Origin: Actinosynnema sp040640215
GTDB taxonomy: Bacteria > Actinomycetota > Actinomycetes > Mycobacteriales > Pseudonocardiaceae
Direction: 5' to 3'
DNA length: 64,000 nt
Assembly (NCBI RefSeq): GCF_040640215.1
Contig: NZ_JBFABG010000020.1
Location: forward strand, 1-64,000
Shown here: one piece after another, positions 34,981 to 44,017 of the stretch
Numbering within the stretch: the stretch's first letter is position 1
Layout: every line of letters begins with the position of its first letter
Position numbers and translations under genes: made by a program
Notes under the pieces: generated by a model
Told to the model about the DNA's origin: nothing
Seen by the model: the letters and a program-made list of their open reading frames with translations, nothing else
The model's database searches: none

Positions 34981-35709
34981 CTATCGGACGGTCGAGCGGC
35001 GCTCGATGAGGACGGTGTCGTGCCAGACCCCGTCGAGTTGTGCGATGCGTTCGCGGATGCCCACGGTGCGGTAACCGGCCGAGTGGTGCAGGGCGATACT
35101 GGTGCGGTTCTCGATGAAGATCGAGGTTTGCAGTGTCCAGATTCCGTCGTCGTCGGCGGCGGTGACCTGCTTGTGCAGCAGGGCTTTGCCGACTCCTCGG
35201 CCACGGTAACCAGCGGCGACGTAGACGGAGGTTTCGGCGACGCCTGCACAGCACTCGCGGTTCGAGACCTGGCTGGCAGCGGTCCAACCGACAACTTCGC
35301 CGTCGATTTCGGCGACCCGTCGATGGCCGGGCAGCCATTTCGCATCGAGGGTGGCGCGGCTGGGGACGGTGGTTTCGAAGGTGGCGATGCCGGTAGCGAT
35401 GCCTTCGCCGTAGATACGGCGCACGGCCGTCCAATCACGGGGTTCGAGGGCGCGCACGGTCACGTCGTCGGGTACGTCGTCGGGACAGCAGGGGCGGGGG
35501 GCGAGCAGTCCCATGACGGCGTCGGCGGCCTGCGGGAGTTCGGCGCAGCAGGCTTCGTTGACCGTGACGATCGTGGCGGTGCCCTCCTTGCGAAGGCGGA
35601 CGAAACTGACGTCGGCAAGTTTGCGCACGTGGTGAGAGGTAGTCGACTGACTGGTGCCGAGGATCTCGGTGAGCGCGCCGACGGTGACGCCGGTCGGGCT
35701 GGTGGCCAC
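34981..35709 (-). CDS. ArsR-type HTH fused to GNAT acetyltransferase
   Basis: The N-terminal part is an ArsR winged helix: GVTVGALTEILGTSQSTTSHHVRKLADVSFVRLRKEGTATIVTV, then EACCAELP and PRPCCPDD, cysteine pairs that could bind arsenite or another metal. The C-terminal 165 residues are an acetyltransferase (VTVRALEPRDWTAVRRIYGEGIATGIATFE, VYVAAGYRGRGVGKALLHKQ) of the phosphinothricin/ArsN1 type. The frame stays open upstream (YSDWFACLAEPVRVRLLHAV, family-like) to about 35800 without a good ATG, so the real start is further upstream or lost. It probably senses and detoxifies an organoarsenical or similar toxin. Confidence 0.78.
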   Translation of the reverse strand: MATSPTGVTVGALTEILGTSQSTTSHHVRKLADVSFVRLRKEGTATIVTVNEACCAELPQAADAVMGLLAPRPCCPDDVPDDVTVRALEPRDWTAVRRIYGEGIATGIATFETTVPSRATLDAKWLPGHRRVAEIDGEVVGWTAASQVSNRECCAGVAETSVYVAAGYRGRGVGKALLHKQVTAADDDGIWTLQTSIFIENRTSIALHHSAGYRTVGIRERIAQLDGVWHDTVLIERRSTVR

Positions 35710-35819
35710 AGCGTGCAGGAGGCGGACGCGGACGGGCTCGGCGAGGCAGGCGAACCAGTCGGAGTAGGTGGCCGCCTTGCCGGTGGGGCTGGCCGCTGCG
35801 CCTTCTCCGCGAGCTGCTG

Positions 35820-36080
35820 ATCGCGGCGGCGGTCAGAACTTCACCGTCCCGACCGCCTGGTCGGCGCGTCCACGTCCGCGCGCACGGACCCGTCAAGACC
35901 TCGGCCTGGTCCGCTTCGTGGTCAGGGGAAGGCCGATGCGCGGCGTGGTCGCGATCCCGTCCGCCGTCGCCGCGGTCTCGGTTTTCGCCCGGGCGCGCGA
36001 CGAACAGGGTGCCGCCACAGGATCGGAGGTGTGCGGAACGCCGGCAGTGGCGGGTCGAGCCCGCCTTCGTCGGTTCCGGG
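35820..36080. other. Interval with no identifiable gene
   Basis: The sequence between the presumed 5' end of the ArsR-GNAT gene and the stop of the FG-GAP gene shows no motif. The upstream end of the ArsR fusion may have been cut here. Confidence 0.4.
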
Positions 36081-37916
36081 TCAGGCGACCGAGTGGGTGA
36101 TCGTGGCGGTGTAGGTGCCCGCGGCCGCGGTGAGCGGAACGGACACGACCAGGGTCGGGTTCCACGTGGCCTTGTTCGTGCCGTTGCCACCAATCAGGCT
36201 GAAGACCGTGCGGGACGCCGTGAGGACCACCGCTGTGCCCGCCGTCGTCTGACCGGGGGTGAAGGTGCCGGTGCCGGTCGTGGTGGTGGCGGGCCCCGAC
36301 CAGTACTTCACGTTGGCCAGTGCCACCGTGCCGCCCGTCTTGGTGAAGGCGGTGGACGAGACCGTTGCGACCCACGCCGCGCTGGCGTTGCCGCGGTTGT
36401 CGATCACTTGGACGGCACCCAGGCCGGCACTGGAGGTGGCGCCGATCGCGATCGTGCCCAGACCCGTCGAGGCCGAGGCGGTGATCGACAGGCTGCCCGC
36501 GATCACGGTGAGGGTGAAGGTCTGCGTGGCGTTCGTGCCGGAGGTGTTGGACGCCGTGATCGTCAGCGAGTAGACCCCGGAGGTGGTGGGGGTCCCGGCC
36601 AGCGTGGCGGTGCCGTTTGCGTTGCCCACGAAGGTCACGCCGGTGGGCAGAGTGCCGGTCTTGGTGATGGTGGGTGTGGGGAAACCGGTCGCCGTGACGG
36701 TGAAGGTGCCCGCGACACCGATCGTGAACGTCGTGTTGTTCGCACTGGTGATGGTCGGTGGCGACGCCGTCGTCGAGAGCAGGACGGCCACGCTGGGGCC
36801 GAACTGGTTGGTGGTGGACAGGTCGTTGCGGCCGTCGGCGTTGAAGTCCCCCACCGCCACGCCGTACGCCCCGCAGCAGCCCGACGCGAAGTCGATCTTC
36901 GTGTTGAACGTGCCGCCCGAGTTGCCCGTGAGCACCGACAGCGTGTTCGGGCTGTTGGCGGCCACCACCAGGTCCAGCACGGCGTCGTTGTTCACGTCGC
37001 GCGCCGCGACGCCGATCGGGTACGTGCCGGTGGCGTAGTCGACCTTGGTGTTGAAGGTGCCGTTGGCGTTGCCCGTCAAGATCGACACCGTGTCCAGACC
37101 GCTGCTGGTGACAGCCAGGTCGGGGCGACCGTCGCCGGTGAAGTCGGCCGTCTCGACCTCGAACGGACTGGCACCCACGGTGTAGTTCACCTTGGCGGCG
37201 AAGGTGCCGGTGCCGGAGTTGAGGAAGACCGAGACGTTGGACGCGGTGCTGTTGGTGACGACGATGTCGGGCCTGCCGTCACCGGTGAAGTCGGCGAGGG
37301 CGATCCCGTTCGGTGTCGCTCCCGCGCCGTCGGTGTAGTCGACCTTGGTGTTGAAGGAGGTGCCGGTGTTGAGCAGTACCGACACCGTGTTGGCGCTGCC
37401 GTTGGTGACGACGATGTCGGGTCGGGTGTCGTTGTTGAGATCGCTCATCGCCACGCCGTTCGGACTGCCGCCGGTGGTGTAGTCGACCTTGGCGTTGAAG
37501 GTGCCGTTGGCGTTGCCCGTGAGCACCGAGACGGTGTTCGAGCCGCTGTTGACCACGGCCAGGTCGGCACGGGTGTCGTTGTTAACGTCGGCCAGCGCGA
37601 GGTCGTTGGGGCTGGTGCCGGTGGTGTAGTCGACCTTGGCGTTGAAGGTGCCGTTGGCGTTGCCCGTGAGCACCGAGACGGTGTTCGAACCTCTGTTGGT
37701 GAATGCCAGGTCGAGCCTGCCGTCGGCGTTGAAGTCACGCGTCACGAGTCCGACCGGACCGGAACCGGAGCCGTAGAGGACCGCCGCGGCGAAGGTCGGG
37801 GTCGTGACGGCCCAGGCCGCGGAAGCCTGGACGACCATCGCCGCGCCGACCAGGACGGTGACGGCGGCCAGTCCGGTCCACCGCCGTCCTGACATCCGCC
37901 GGGCCGCCCCGGTCAC
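36081..37916 (-). CDS. Secreted FG-GAP/VCBS beta-propeller with Ig-like and WxL-like C-terminus
   Basis: The 611-residue protein has a Sec signal peptide (WTGLAAVTVLVGAAMVVQASAAWA). About seven FG-GAP repeats follow, each with a calcium-type DxNxDxRxD loop (DFNADGRLDLAF, DVNNDTRADLAV, DFTGDGRPDIVV) and repeats of VSVLTGNANGTFN, giving a probable seven-bladed propeller over residues 40-335. An Ig-like domain (TITSANNTTFTIGVAGTF) and a C-terminal domain ending TWNPTLVVSVPLTAAAGTYTATITHSVA follow. That last segment matches the end of the small protein two genes upstream and is WxL-like. It is coupled to the DUF916 gene by a 4-base overlap. Confidence 0.85.
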   Translation of the reverse strand: MTGAARRMSGRRWTGLAAVTVLVGAAMVVQASAAWAVTTPTFAAAVLYGSGSGPVGLVTRDFNADGRLDLAFTNRGSNTVSVLTGNANGTFNAKVDYTTGTSPNDLALADVNNDTRADLAVVNSGSNTVSVLTGNANGTFNAKVDYTTGGSPNGVAMSDLNNDTRPDIVVTNGSANTVSVLLNTGTSFNTKVDYTDGAGATPNGIALADFTGDGRPDIVVTNSTASNVSVFLNSGTGTFAAKVNYTVGASPFEVETADFTGDGRPDLAVTSSGLDTVSILTGNANGTFNTKVDYATGTYPIGVAARDVNNDAVLDLVVAANSPNTLSVLTGNSGGTFNTKIDFASGCCGAYGVAVGDFNADGRNDLSTTNQFGPSVAVLLSTTASPPTITSANNTTFTIGVAGTFTVTATGFPTPTITKTGTLPTGVTFVGNANGTATLAGTPTTSGVYSLTITASNTSGTNATQTFTLTVIAGSLSITASASTGLGTIAIGATSSAGLGAVQVIDNRGNASAAWVATVSSTAFTKTGGTVALANVKYWSGPATTTTGTGTFTPGQTTAGTAVVLTASRTVFSLIGGNGTNKATWNPTLVVSVPLTAAAGTYTATITHSVA

Positions 37917-38962
37917 GGTCCGCCGAGTGGCGTGAGCCCGGCCACTCGAGCAGGTCTGCGGTCTGCCCTGCGACGACGCGCGAACAAGTAAACCGCCAGC
38001 AGTGCGAGGAGCAGTAGGCTGGCCAAGGCAATGAGGAGCGCCAGGTTCCGGTCGAGCCAGGTGGGCGAATCCGGTACGGCCATCTCCCCGCGGGTGTCCA
38101 CGGCGACGGGGAAGGTTATCGTCGCGGTGACGGTGCGCTCGAGCGCACCACTGCGCAGCGTGAGCCGCGCGCTCCAGGGCCCTTCGGGCAGTCGCTTGTC
38201 GAGCAGGATCTGCACGCTGGCGGTGCCACCGGGTGCCATGGTCGTGCCCAGCGTGGCGGGGAACGGACCCGCGGTCAACGATCCCGGCCCGTCGGACAAC
38301 GACATGTCACCCGCCAGGTCCACTGCCCGGCCGCCGGTGTTGCGCACGGTCGCGAGCACCTGCGGTCGACCGTCCTCGGTCCGCGTCGGGGTGAGACCGC
38401 TGACGGCGAAGTCCGAGGCGGGTTCCCCGCCCGCGCCGACGTCGAGATAGGCGCGGATCCCGACCCTGCTGGCGAGGATGACGTCGTTGTCCCCGGCGAC
38501 CGGGGCGCTGGTCTGCGCCCAGAGCACACCGAACCGCTCGCCCGGCGCGGCAAGGGGATCGACCTTGATGGTGACCAGCACGCGGGCGCTCCTTCCCGGA
38601 TCGAGGTCGAGGAAATTCTGGTCGACCGAAATCCACTTGGTCAGTTCGTTGTCCGCCCGGCCGGGCAGCAACTCGAACGTGTTGTCGGTGATCCGCGCTG
38701 CGCCGGGGTAGATCTCGATCCGACGCGGCGTAGAGGAACTGTTGGTGATCTGCACCGCCCGCGTGATCACGGTGCCCGGAGCCAGGTGATCGACGATGTA
38801 GACCTGCGCGCGGGGATCGTCGCGACGGCTGATCGGCGCGTCGAGGAGTTTGATCCCAATGGCGTTGTCGGGCTCGTCGGCCTGGGCCGAGGTGCTCATG
38901 CCAGCGCTGCTGATCGCGGCCAACAGCAGTGGCACGAGCACTCGGGGGAAGAAACTATGCAA
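37913..38962 (-). CDS. DUF916-like WxL-interacting membrane-anchored protein
   Basis: The 349-residue protein has a signal peptide (LVPLLLAAISSAGMSTSAQA), then a two-domain extracellular region: AQVYIVDHLAPGTVITRAVQITNSSSTPRRIEIYPGAA and DPLAAPGERFGVLWAQT are DUF916 (WxL protein peptidoglycan-binding) features, followed by an Ig-like domain with NTGGRAVDLAGDMSL. A C-terminal membrane helix (LALLIALASLLLLALLAVYLFA) and a basic tail anchor it. In Firmicutes, DUF916 proteins bind WxL proteins to the cell wall. It overlaps both neighbours. Confidence 0.85.
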   Translation of the reverse strand: MHSFFPRVLVPLLLAAISSAGMSTSAQADEPDNAIGIKLLDAPISRRDDPRAQVYIVDHLAPGTVITRAVQITNSSSTPRRIEIYPGAARITDNTFELLPGRADNELTKWISVDQNFLDLDPGRSARVLVTIKVDPLAAPGERFGVLWAQTSAPVAGDNDVILASRVGIRAYLDVGAGGEPASDFAVSGLTPTRTEDGRPQVLATVRNTGGRAVDLAGDMSLSDGPGSLTAGPFPATLGTTMAPGGTASVQILLDKRLPEGPWSARLTLRSGALERTVTATITFPVAVDTRGEMAVPDSPTWLDRNLALLIALASLLLLALLAVYLFARRRRADRRPARVAGLTPLGGP

Positions 38963-39503
38963 CTTGATGACTGATAGTCCCGGTGTAGAGGGTGTTCGCC
39001 GTGGCGGTCAACGGGATCGCGACGGCGAGCGTCGGATTCCAGGAGACTGTGTTACCCCCGGCGGTGGTGTTGGCATAGGTGTAGGCGGTGAGCGGGGCCT
39101 GTGCGGTCGCACCAGGCGAACCGGGGGTTCCGGCGGTGATCACCGGAGTACCGGGCGCGGTGGTGGCCGTAGTGGCCCCTGGGGTGTAGGTGACGCCCGC
39201 GTTGGTGATGGCGACACTTCCCGTGCCGGTGAACCCGGTGGTGGAGTAGACACTCGCCAACCAGCCTGACGCCGTACCCCGCGAGTCGTTGACCGTCACC
39301 GTGCCGAGGGGACCGTTCACCGAACCGCCCGGCGTGGTCGTGCCGCCGGTCAACGTCGCCGTCGCGGCGGCGGTGATCGTCAGAGCGCCACCGCTGGTCG
39401 TGAAGGTCACGATCGTGTCGACCGCGTTCGCGGGGAGGGCTGTGGCCACCAGTCCCGCACTCGCACCGGCCAAGGCCAGTGCGACGAAGCTCTTTCGGTT
39501 CAT
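38955..39503 (-). CDS. Small secreted WxL-like surface protein
   Basis: The 182-residue protein starts at ATG 39503 behind AGGAGGACC. Signal peptide: FVALALAGASAGLVATALPANA. The mature part is Thr/Gly/Ala-rich beta structure: GGALTITAAATATLTG, LGTVTVNDSRGTASGWLASVYST, and TVSWNPTLAVAIPLTATANTLYTGTISHQVA at the end. VTVxDxRG-x-GW-x-VSxT is the usual WxL-domain pattern. It is the first gene of the operon. It shares its C-terminal motif (WNPTL-x-V-x-IPLTA) with the large propeller protein, so both may dock onto the DUF916 protein. Confidence 0.82.
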   Translation of the reverse strand: MNRKSFVALALAGASAGLVATALPANAVDTIVTFTTSGGALTITAAATATLTGGTTTPGGSVNGPLGTVTVNDSRGTASGWLASVYSTTGFTGTGSVAITNAGVTYTPGATTATTAPGTPVITAGTPGSPGATAQAPLTAYTYANTTAGGNTVSWNPTLAVAIPLTATANTLYTGTISHQVA

Positions 39504-39634
39504 GGTCCTCCTGAATCAGTGGGTGAAACCTCAACCTACCCCTTGAAATTGAATTTTTGAAGATTTTGCCGACCGTGATGTGCGGGTCGGACGCATTTCA
39601 CCCGTTGTGACAAAATTTCATGATCTAAATTTTT

Positions 39635-39654
39635 GAAACGGTTGCAACCGTTTC
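39635..39654. promoter_or_regulatory. Perfect 20-bp palindrome, likely operator
   Basis: GAAACGGTTGCAACCGTTTC is an exact palindrome in an AT-richer stretch 132 bases upstream of the WxL-like operon start. A central TTGCAA within dyad symmetry is reminiscent of LacI-family operators in actinomycetes. No LacI gene is in the window. Confidence 0.6.
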
Positions 39655-39916
39655 GCTACCGTTTTCAGGTAACGATCACCACCGTCCGGAACGATGGCCT
39701 TGATCAGGTATTACCGGAACAGGCCGTCGAGTCGTGGGACGGTGAACGGGGGTCCGATCGACCGCGTCGCGCTGGGTGCCAGGAATGTGGGTCCGGTCTG
39801 CGACCAGACGCTGCGGGACGTTGTGGAAACGATTTTCCTCGTGCGGGCGGCAAATTCTCCACCGACCGGTCGACAGCACCGGTGCGGGTGCCCTCACGCG
39901 AAGTGGTCCACGACAC

Positions 39917-40564
39917 GTGGCGGCGTCCTGGCCGTGCGGCATCAACGGCCGGCGCGTCCCGATCAAGGGTGGTGGTAAGAGCGGAGCGGTGGTGGCGGCC
40001 GGTGTGCTCGCGCTCGGCATGCCCGCCGGCACCGCGGGCGTGACCCTCGGGGGTGGATCCAGCATGGTTTCCGAGGTCGGAGCAGGCGCGCAGCACGCCG
40101 TGCAGGGCGTCGGCTCCGGATCGGGCTCGGGTGGCTCTACGCAGCTCAAGGCCCACAAGTCCGAGGGACAGAAGTCGGCGCGCAAAGGTGACAGCGAGGC
40201 CGCGTGGCAGCGACTCGGCGTCAAACAACTCCAGCGCACCGCGCGTCAGCAGGCCGAGTGTGTGGTGGTCTCGTTCGGGCAGATCCGCGACTTCTTCACC
40301 CACACCCGCTGCACCTCCCTGGACCGCGCCCTGTTCCTGGTCTGCGACGGCGCGGGCAACACCGCGGTGCTATCAGTGGCCTGGGTCGGCCTGGCCTCCA
40401 CCCGCGACGCCGACAAGTTCGAGTCGGTGATGGAGATCCACGGCAGCGGCGACATCAGGCCTCTTGGCTCGGCGATGCTGGGCCTCGCGGACATTCGCTT
40501 CACCGGCGAGAACTACGGCAGCGATCGCAACGGCAAGACCGTCACCATCGCCGAAAGCGAACTC
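39917..40564 (+). pseudogene. Conserved secreted/membrane protein interrupted by an IS
   Basis: From a possible GTG 39917 the frame reads KSGAVVAAGVLALGMPAGTAGVTL, a signal or membrane segment, a Gly/Ser linker, a Lys-rich stretch, then CVVVSFGQIRDFFTHTRCTSLDRALFLVCDGAGNTAVLSVAWVGL, FESVMEIHGSGDIRPLGSAMLGLADIRFTGENYGSDRNGKTVTIAESEL. This resembles a widespread actinomycete hypothetical family. The frame is cut at 40564 where the IS end (TGTGTTTGCCGAAAATG) begins, removing the C-terminus. No continuation is seen on the other side of the IS, so DNA was lost or rearranged. Confidence 0.55.
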
Positions 40565-41812
40565 TGTGTTTGCCGAAAATGTCGTCCGTGCAGGTCAGGC
40601 GGCGTGGTGGTACTCGTTGAGGATGCCGTCCAGTCGTTGCCGACGGCGGATGTCGAGGCGGGTGAGGGTCGCCTGATCGGTGACTGGCTGTGGGAGTGGT
40701 TGTAGTGGTCGGGCGTTGGCGATGCCCTGGTGGGGCCGGTGGGTGTTGTAGGAGTGCTCGTACTCGTGCAGCGCGTGGAGCAGGTGCTGCTGGTTCCGGA
40801 TCAGCGTTCGGTCGAGGAGTTCGCGGCGGCAGTTGTGGATCCGGCGTTCCGTGATCGCGTTCATGCGCGGGATGCGGACTCCGCTGAGGACGACCTGGAT
40901 GCCGGCGTCGGCGAGGACGGCGTCGAACAGTGCCGGGTACTTCCCGTCCCGGTCGCGGATCAGGAACCGCACGGAGCTGCCCGCGTCGTCGAGGTCCATG
41001 ACGAGGTTCCTGGCGGCTTGGGTGACCCAGGACGCGGTCGGGTGCGTGGTGGCGCCGAGGACGTGGATCCGGCGGCTGGCGTGTTCGATGATCGCGAGTA
41101 CGTAGGGGCGGGTGCCGTTCAGGGTGGTGGTCTCGAAGAAGTCGCAGGACAGGAGTGCGTCGGCCTGGGAGTGGAGGAAGGTCGACCAGGTCGTCGTGGT
41201 GCGTCCGGGTGCCGGGTCGATTCCGGCGTCCTGGAGGATCTGCCATACCGTGGATGCGGCGATCTTGATGCCGAGGACGAGGAGTTCTCCGTGAATGCGA
41301 CGGTAGCCCCATGTTGGGTTCTTTCGTGTCAGGCGCAGCACGAGGAGCCGGATGGAGCGGATGGTCCGTGGTCGGCCGGGCCGCTTGGGTGGGACTTGGC
41401 GGCGTGGCGGTGTGCGAGGAGGTCGCGGTGCCACCGCAGCACCGTCTCCGGACGTACCAGTAGTCGGAGTCGACGAAGCGCTCGCACCGGGAGTCGGTGC
41501 AGCAGCGCTGCGAGGAACGCGCGGTCTCCGGGGGAGAGCCGTGGGCGGGCGTCGCCGAGTTGGCGTTCCAGGACCACGATCTGGTGGCGCAGCGCAAGGG
41601 TTTCCGTGTTCTTGTCCCGGTCGCTCATGGGCAGCAGACGCAGCAACGCGAGGGCGTTGGTCATGCCCAGGTAGGCCAGTCGAAGCAGCACAGCCGGTCA
41701 TCATGCCGCGCCAGACGCCGAGCCAGTCGAAGACGAGCACCCTCATGGGCCGTCCCGAGTCCTTGTCCCGACCGCGCTCTCACCTGCATGGATGGGATTA
41801 TCGGCAGGCACA
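40565..41812 (-). mobile_element. Integrase-core IS, copy a
   Basis: The element is 1248 bp long. Its right end, TGTGTTTGCCGAAAATG at 40565, is the inverse of the left end ATTATCGGCAGGCACA at 41797-41812. Copies b, c, d and e share the same ends or interior. No target duplication is apparent. It forms one arm of a composite-transposon-like arrangement with copy b. Confidence 0.85.
40595..41691 (-). pseudogene. Integrase-core transposase, copy a (frameshifted)
   Basis: The N-terminal part (41691 to about 41400) reads MLLRLAYLGMTNALALLRLLPMSDRDKNTE, LRHQIVVLERQLGDARPRLSPGDRAFLAALL. A one-base loss near 41395 moves the frame; the rest (to 40595) reads PKRPGRPRTIRSIRLLVLRL, WGYRRIHGELLVLGIKIA and the rve domain with Asp in LLSCDFFET, Asp in FLIRDRDGKY and Glu in RMNAITERRIHNCRREL. 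Copy d carries the same lesion. Without frameshifting it yields no full transposase. Confidence 0.82.
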
Positions 41813-41840
41813 GGGTCGGATCGGGTTCCGGCACTCCTGC

Positions 41841-42866
41841 TCACAGGCGAGCCAGCGTCGCCTCCAGGTGGGCGATCCCGCTGTTGACCACGACCATCGT
41901 TCGCGCGGTGGTGAAGCCGAGTCCGTGGTTGATCCGGCTCATGTGGACGTTCGCCGCGCCGGTCGTGGTCTGGATGCGGCGGAAGTCCGGACGGTCCGCG
42001 AGCAGCCACCTGATCATCTCCGCCTTCACGCACCGGCCCAGGCCGTGCCCCCGGTGTGCGGCGGGCACGGCCGTCTCGCGTTGGTACCCCCAATGCGGGT
42101 CGTTGGCGTGCACCTCCAACTCGGTCAACCCGGCGACCGCCCCGGTCGCCTCGTGCACGGCCACGACCACCCGCTGATCCACGCCGGAGCTGCGCAACCC
42201 GGCTTCCCGCTCACGCACGGACCGCACGGTCCACTCCGGTTCCTGGTACTCCATGCCGCCCGACGGCGCGTCGTGGATCGCCTGGCGGGCATCGGCGTAG
42301 GACGCGACGAGGTCCTCCGGGGCGGCACCGGACCACCTGCGGGTGCGGTAACCGGCGGGCACCGGCACGTCCCAGAGGCCGCTGTCCACCTCCGGGACCT
42401 CCAACGTCTGCATGAGCACCGTGCCGACAGTCCGGAAACCGCGGGACCCGGCCCAGGCCGGCCCGTCTCCGCCGACGGTCAGCTGCCACCCCTCCACGAC
42501 GTCCCGGCCGCGCGCGCGCAACTCGGGCAGCAGGGCCCGCAGCATGGCCGTGCCCACCCCGCGCCGACGTTCCCGCGGGTGCACGACGATCTCGGTCAAC
42601 GCGATGTGGCCGCTCTTCCCCTCCAGGAAGTCGACGGTGGCCAACCCGACGACCTCGCCGCGGCGACGCGAGATCCACTGGACGGCCTCCCCGAACCCCG
42701 GGAACGGGTTCCGCAGCCGGCCGACGCAGTCCTCGTAGGCCAACGGCGGCAGGTCCGGCTTGTCCACCCGCCACCACGCCGCCATCACCTCGTGGCAACC
42801 GGCGAGATCGGCCTCGGCGGCAGAACGCGAGTCGAACACCTCGACAACGACATCTCCAGGATTCAT
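41841..42866 (-). CDS. Double-GNAT acetyltransferase
   Basis: The 341-residue protein has two GNAT domains. The first has the acetyl-CoA loop in LTEIVVHPRERRRGVGTAMLRALLPELRARG; the second has ETAVPAAHRGHGLGRCVKAEMIRWLLADRPDFRRIQTTTGAANVHMSRINHGLGF (in segments). The layout resembles mycothiol synthase and other tandem GNATs but lacks clear MshD-specific features. It lies between IS copies a and b with the same orientation as their transposases, as a passenger gene might. A resistance or detoxification role is possible but inferred. Confidence 0.85.
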   Translation of the reverse strand: MNPGDVVVEVFDSRSAAEADLAGCHEVMAAWWRVDKPDLPPLAYEDCVGRLRNPFPGFGEAVQWISRRRGEVVGLATVDFLEGKSGHIALTEIVVHPRERRRGVGTAMLRALLPELRARGRDVVEGWQLTVGGDGPAWAGSRGFRTVGTVLMQTLEVPEVDSGLWDVPVPAGYRTRRWSGAAPEDLVASYADARQAIHDAPSGGMEYQEPEWTVRSVREREAGLRSSGVDQRVVVAVHEATGAVAGLTELEVHANDPHWGYQRETAVPAAHRGHGLGRCVKAEMIRWLLADRPDFRRIQTTTGAANVHMSRINHGLGFTTARTMVVVNSGIAHLEATLARL

Positions 42867-44017
42867 GCGGCCATCCTCTCGTTCAGCCCTACGCGGGCGT
42901 TGTGCATGCCGAAAATGTCGTCCGTGCAGGTCAGGCGGCGTGGTGATATTCGTTGAGGATGCCGCCCAGTCTTGCCGCTGGCGGGTGTGGAGTCAGGTGA
43001 GGGCCGCTTGGTCGGTGACGGCTGGTGGCAGTGTGCGGGCGTTGGCGATGCCTTGGTGGGCCGGTGGGTGTTGTAGTACTTCTCGTACTCGCGCAGGGCG
43101 TGGAGGAGGTGCGGTCGGTTCCGTACGAGGGTGCGGTCGAGAAGTTCGCGGCGGCAGCTGCGGATCCAGCGTTCCGTGATGGCGTTCATGCGCGGTGTCT
43201 GGATGCCGCTGAGGACGACCTGGATGCCCGCGTCGGCGAGGACGGCGTCGAACAGGGCGGGAAACTTGCCGTCGTGGTCGCGGATCAGGAATCGCGCGTG
43301 TTGGCTCTCGTCTTCGAGGTCCATGACGAGGTTCCTGGCGGCTTGGGTGACCCAGGCTGTGGTTGGGTGCGTGGTGGCACCGAGGACCCTGATTCGGCGG
43401 CTGGTGTGCTCGATGACCGCGAGCACGTACAGGCGGGTGCCGCTTGAGGTGGAGGTCTCGAACAAGTCGTAGACCAGGAGAGCCTCGGCCGGTGAGCGGA
43501 GGAAGGTCGACCAAGTCGTCGTGGTGCGCTGGGGCACCGGGTCGATTCCGGCGTCTTTGAGGATCTGCCAGACGGTGGAGGCTGCGATCTTGACGCCGAG
43601 TACGAGGAGTTCGCCGTGGATCCGGCGGTAGCCCCAGGCGAAGTTCTCCCGTGCCAGGTGGAGCACCAGGAGTCGGATCGAGTGGATGGTCCGTGGTCGG
43701 CCGGGTCGCTTGGGACGGGAGCTGATCGCGTGGCGGTGTGTGATGAAGTCCTGGTGCCGCCGAAGCACTGTCTCCGGGGGCACCAGCAGCCGGAGCCGAC
43801 GAAGCGCATCGACCGGAAGTGGGTGCAGCAGTGCAGCGAGGAACGCCCGGTCGCCCGGGGAGAACCGTGGACGGGCGTTGCCCAGTTGGCGTTCCAAGAC
43901 GGTGATTTGGTGCCGTAACACTATGATTTCCGTGTCCTTGTCCCAGTCGCTCAGGGGCAGCAGGCGCAGCAAGGCGAACTCGTTGGTCACACCGAGGTAG
44001 GCCAGTTGGAGCAGCAC
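42863..44017 (-). CDS. Integrase-core transposase, copy b
   Basis: The 384-residue frame is continuous through the catalytic region: MLLQLAYLGVTNEFALLRLLPLSD, QITVLERQLGNARPRFSPGDRAFL, PKRPGRPRTIHSIRLLVLHL, WGYRRIHGELL, then Asp in LLVYDLFET, Asp in FLIRDHDGKF and Glu in MNAITERWIRSCRREL. Near 43065 a frame change alters the last part: YYNTHRPTKASPTP replaces the HRPHQGIANARPL seen in copies a and c. The tail then runs through the IS end to 42863. The active site is complete, so this copy may be the source of activity for the others. Confidence 0.8.
   Translation of the reverse strand: MLLQLAYLGVTNEFALLRLLPLSDWDKDTEIIVLRHQITVLERQLGNARPRFSPGDRAFLAALLHPLPVDALRRLRLLVPPETVLRRHQDFITHRHAISSRPKRPGRPRTIHSIRLLVLHLARENFAWGYRRIHGELLVLGVKIAASTVWQILKDAGIDPVPQRTTTTWSTFLRSPAEALLVYDLFETSTSSGTRLYVLAVIEHTSRRIRVLGATTHPTTAWVTQAARNLVMDLEDESQHARFLIRDHDGKFPALFDAVLADAGIQVVLSGIQTPRMNAITERWIRSCRRELLDRTLVRNRPHLLHALREYEKYYNTHRPTKASPTPAHCHQPSPTKRPSPDSTPASGKTGRHPQRISPRRLTCTDDIFGMHNARVGLNERMAA

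Noticed and set aside
36009..37892. A 627-residue plus-strand frame opposite the FG-GAP gene
   Set aside because: Its repetitive Gly/Val/Asp pattern is the complement of the calcium-loop repeats.
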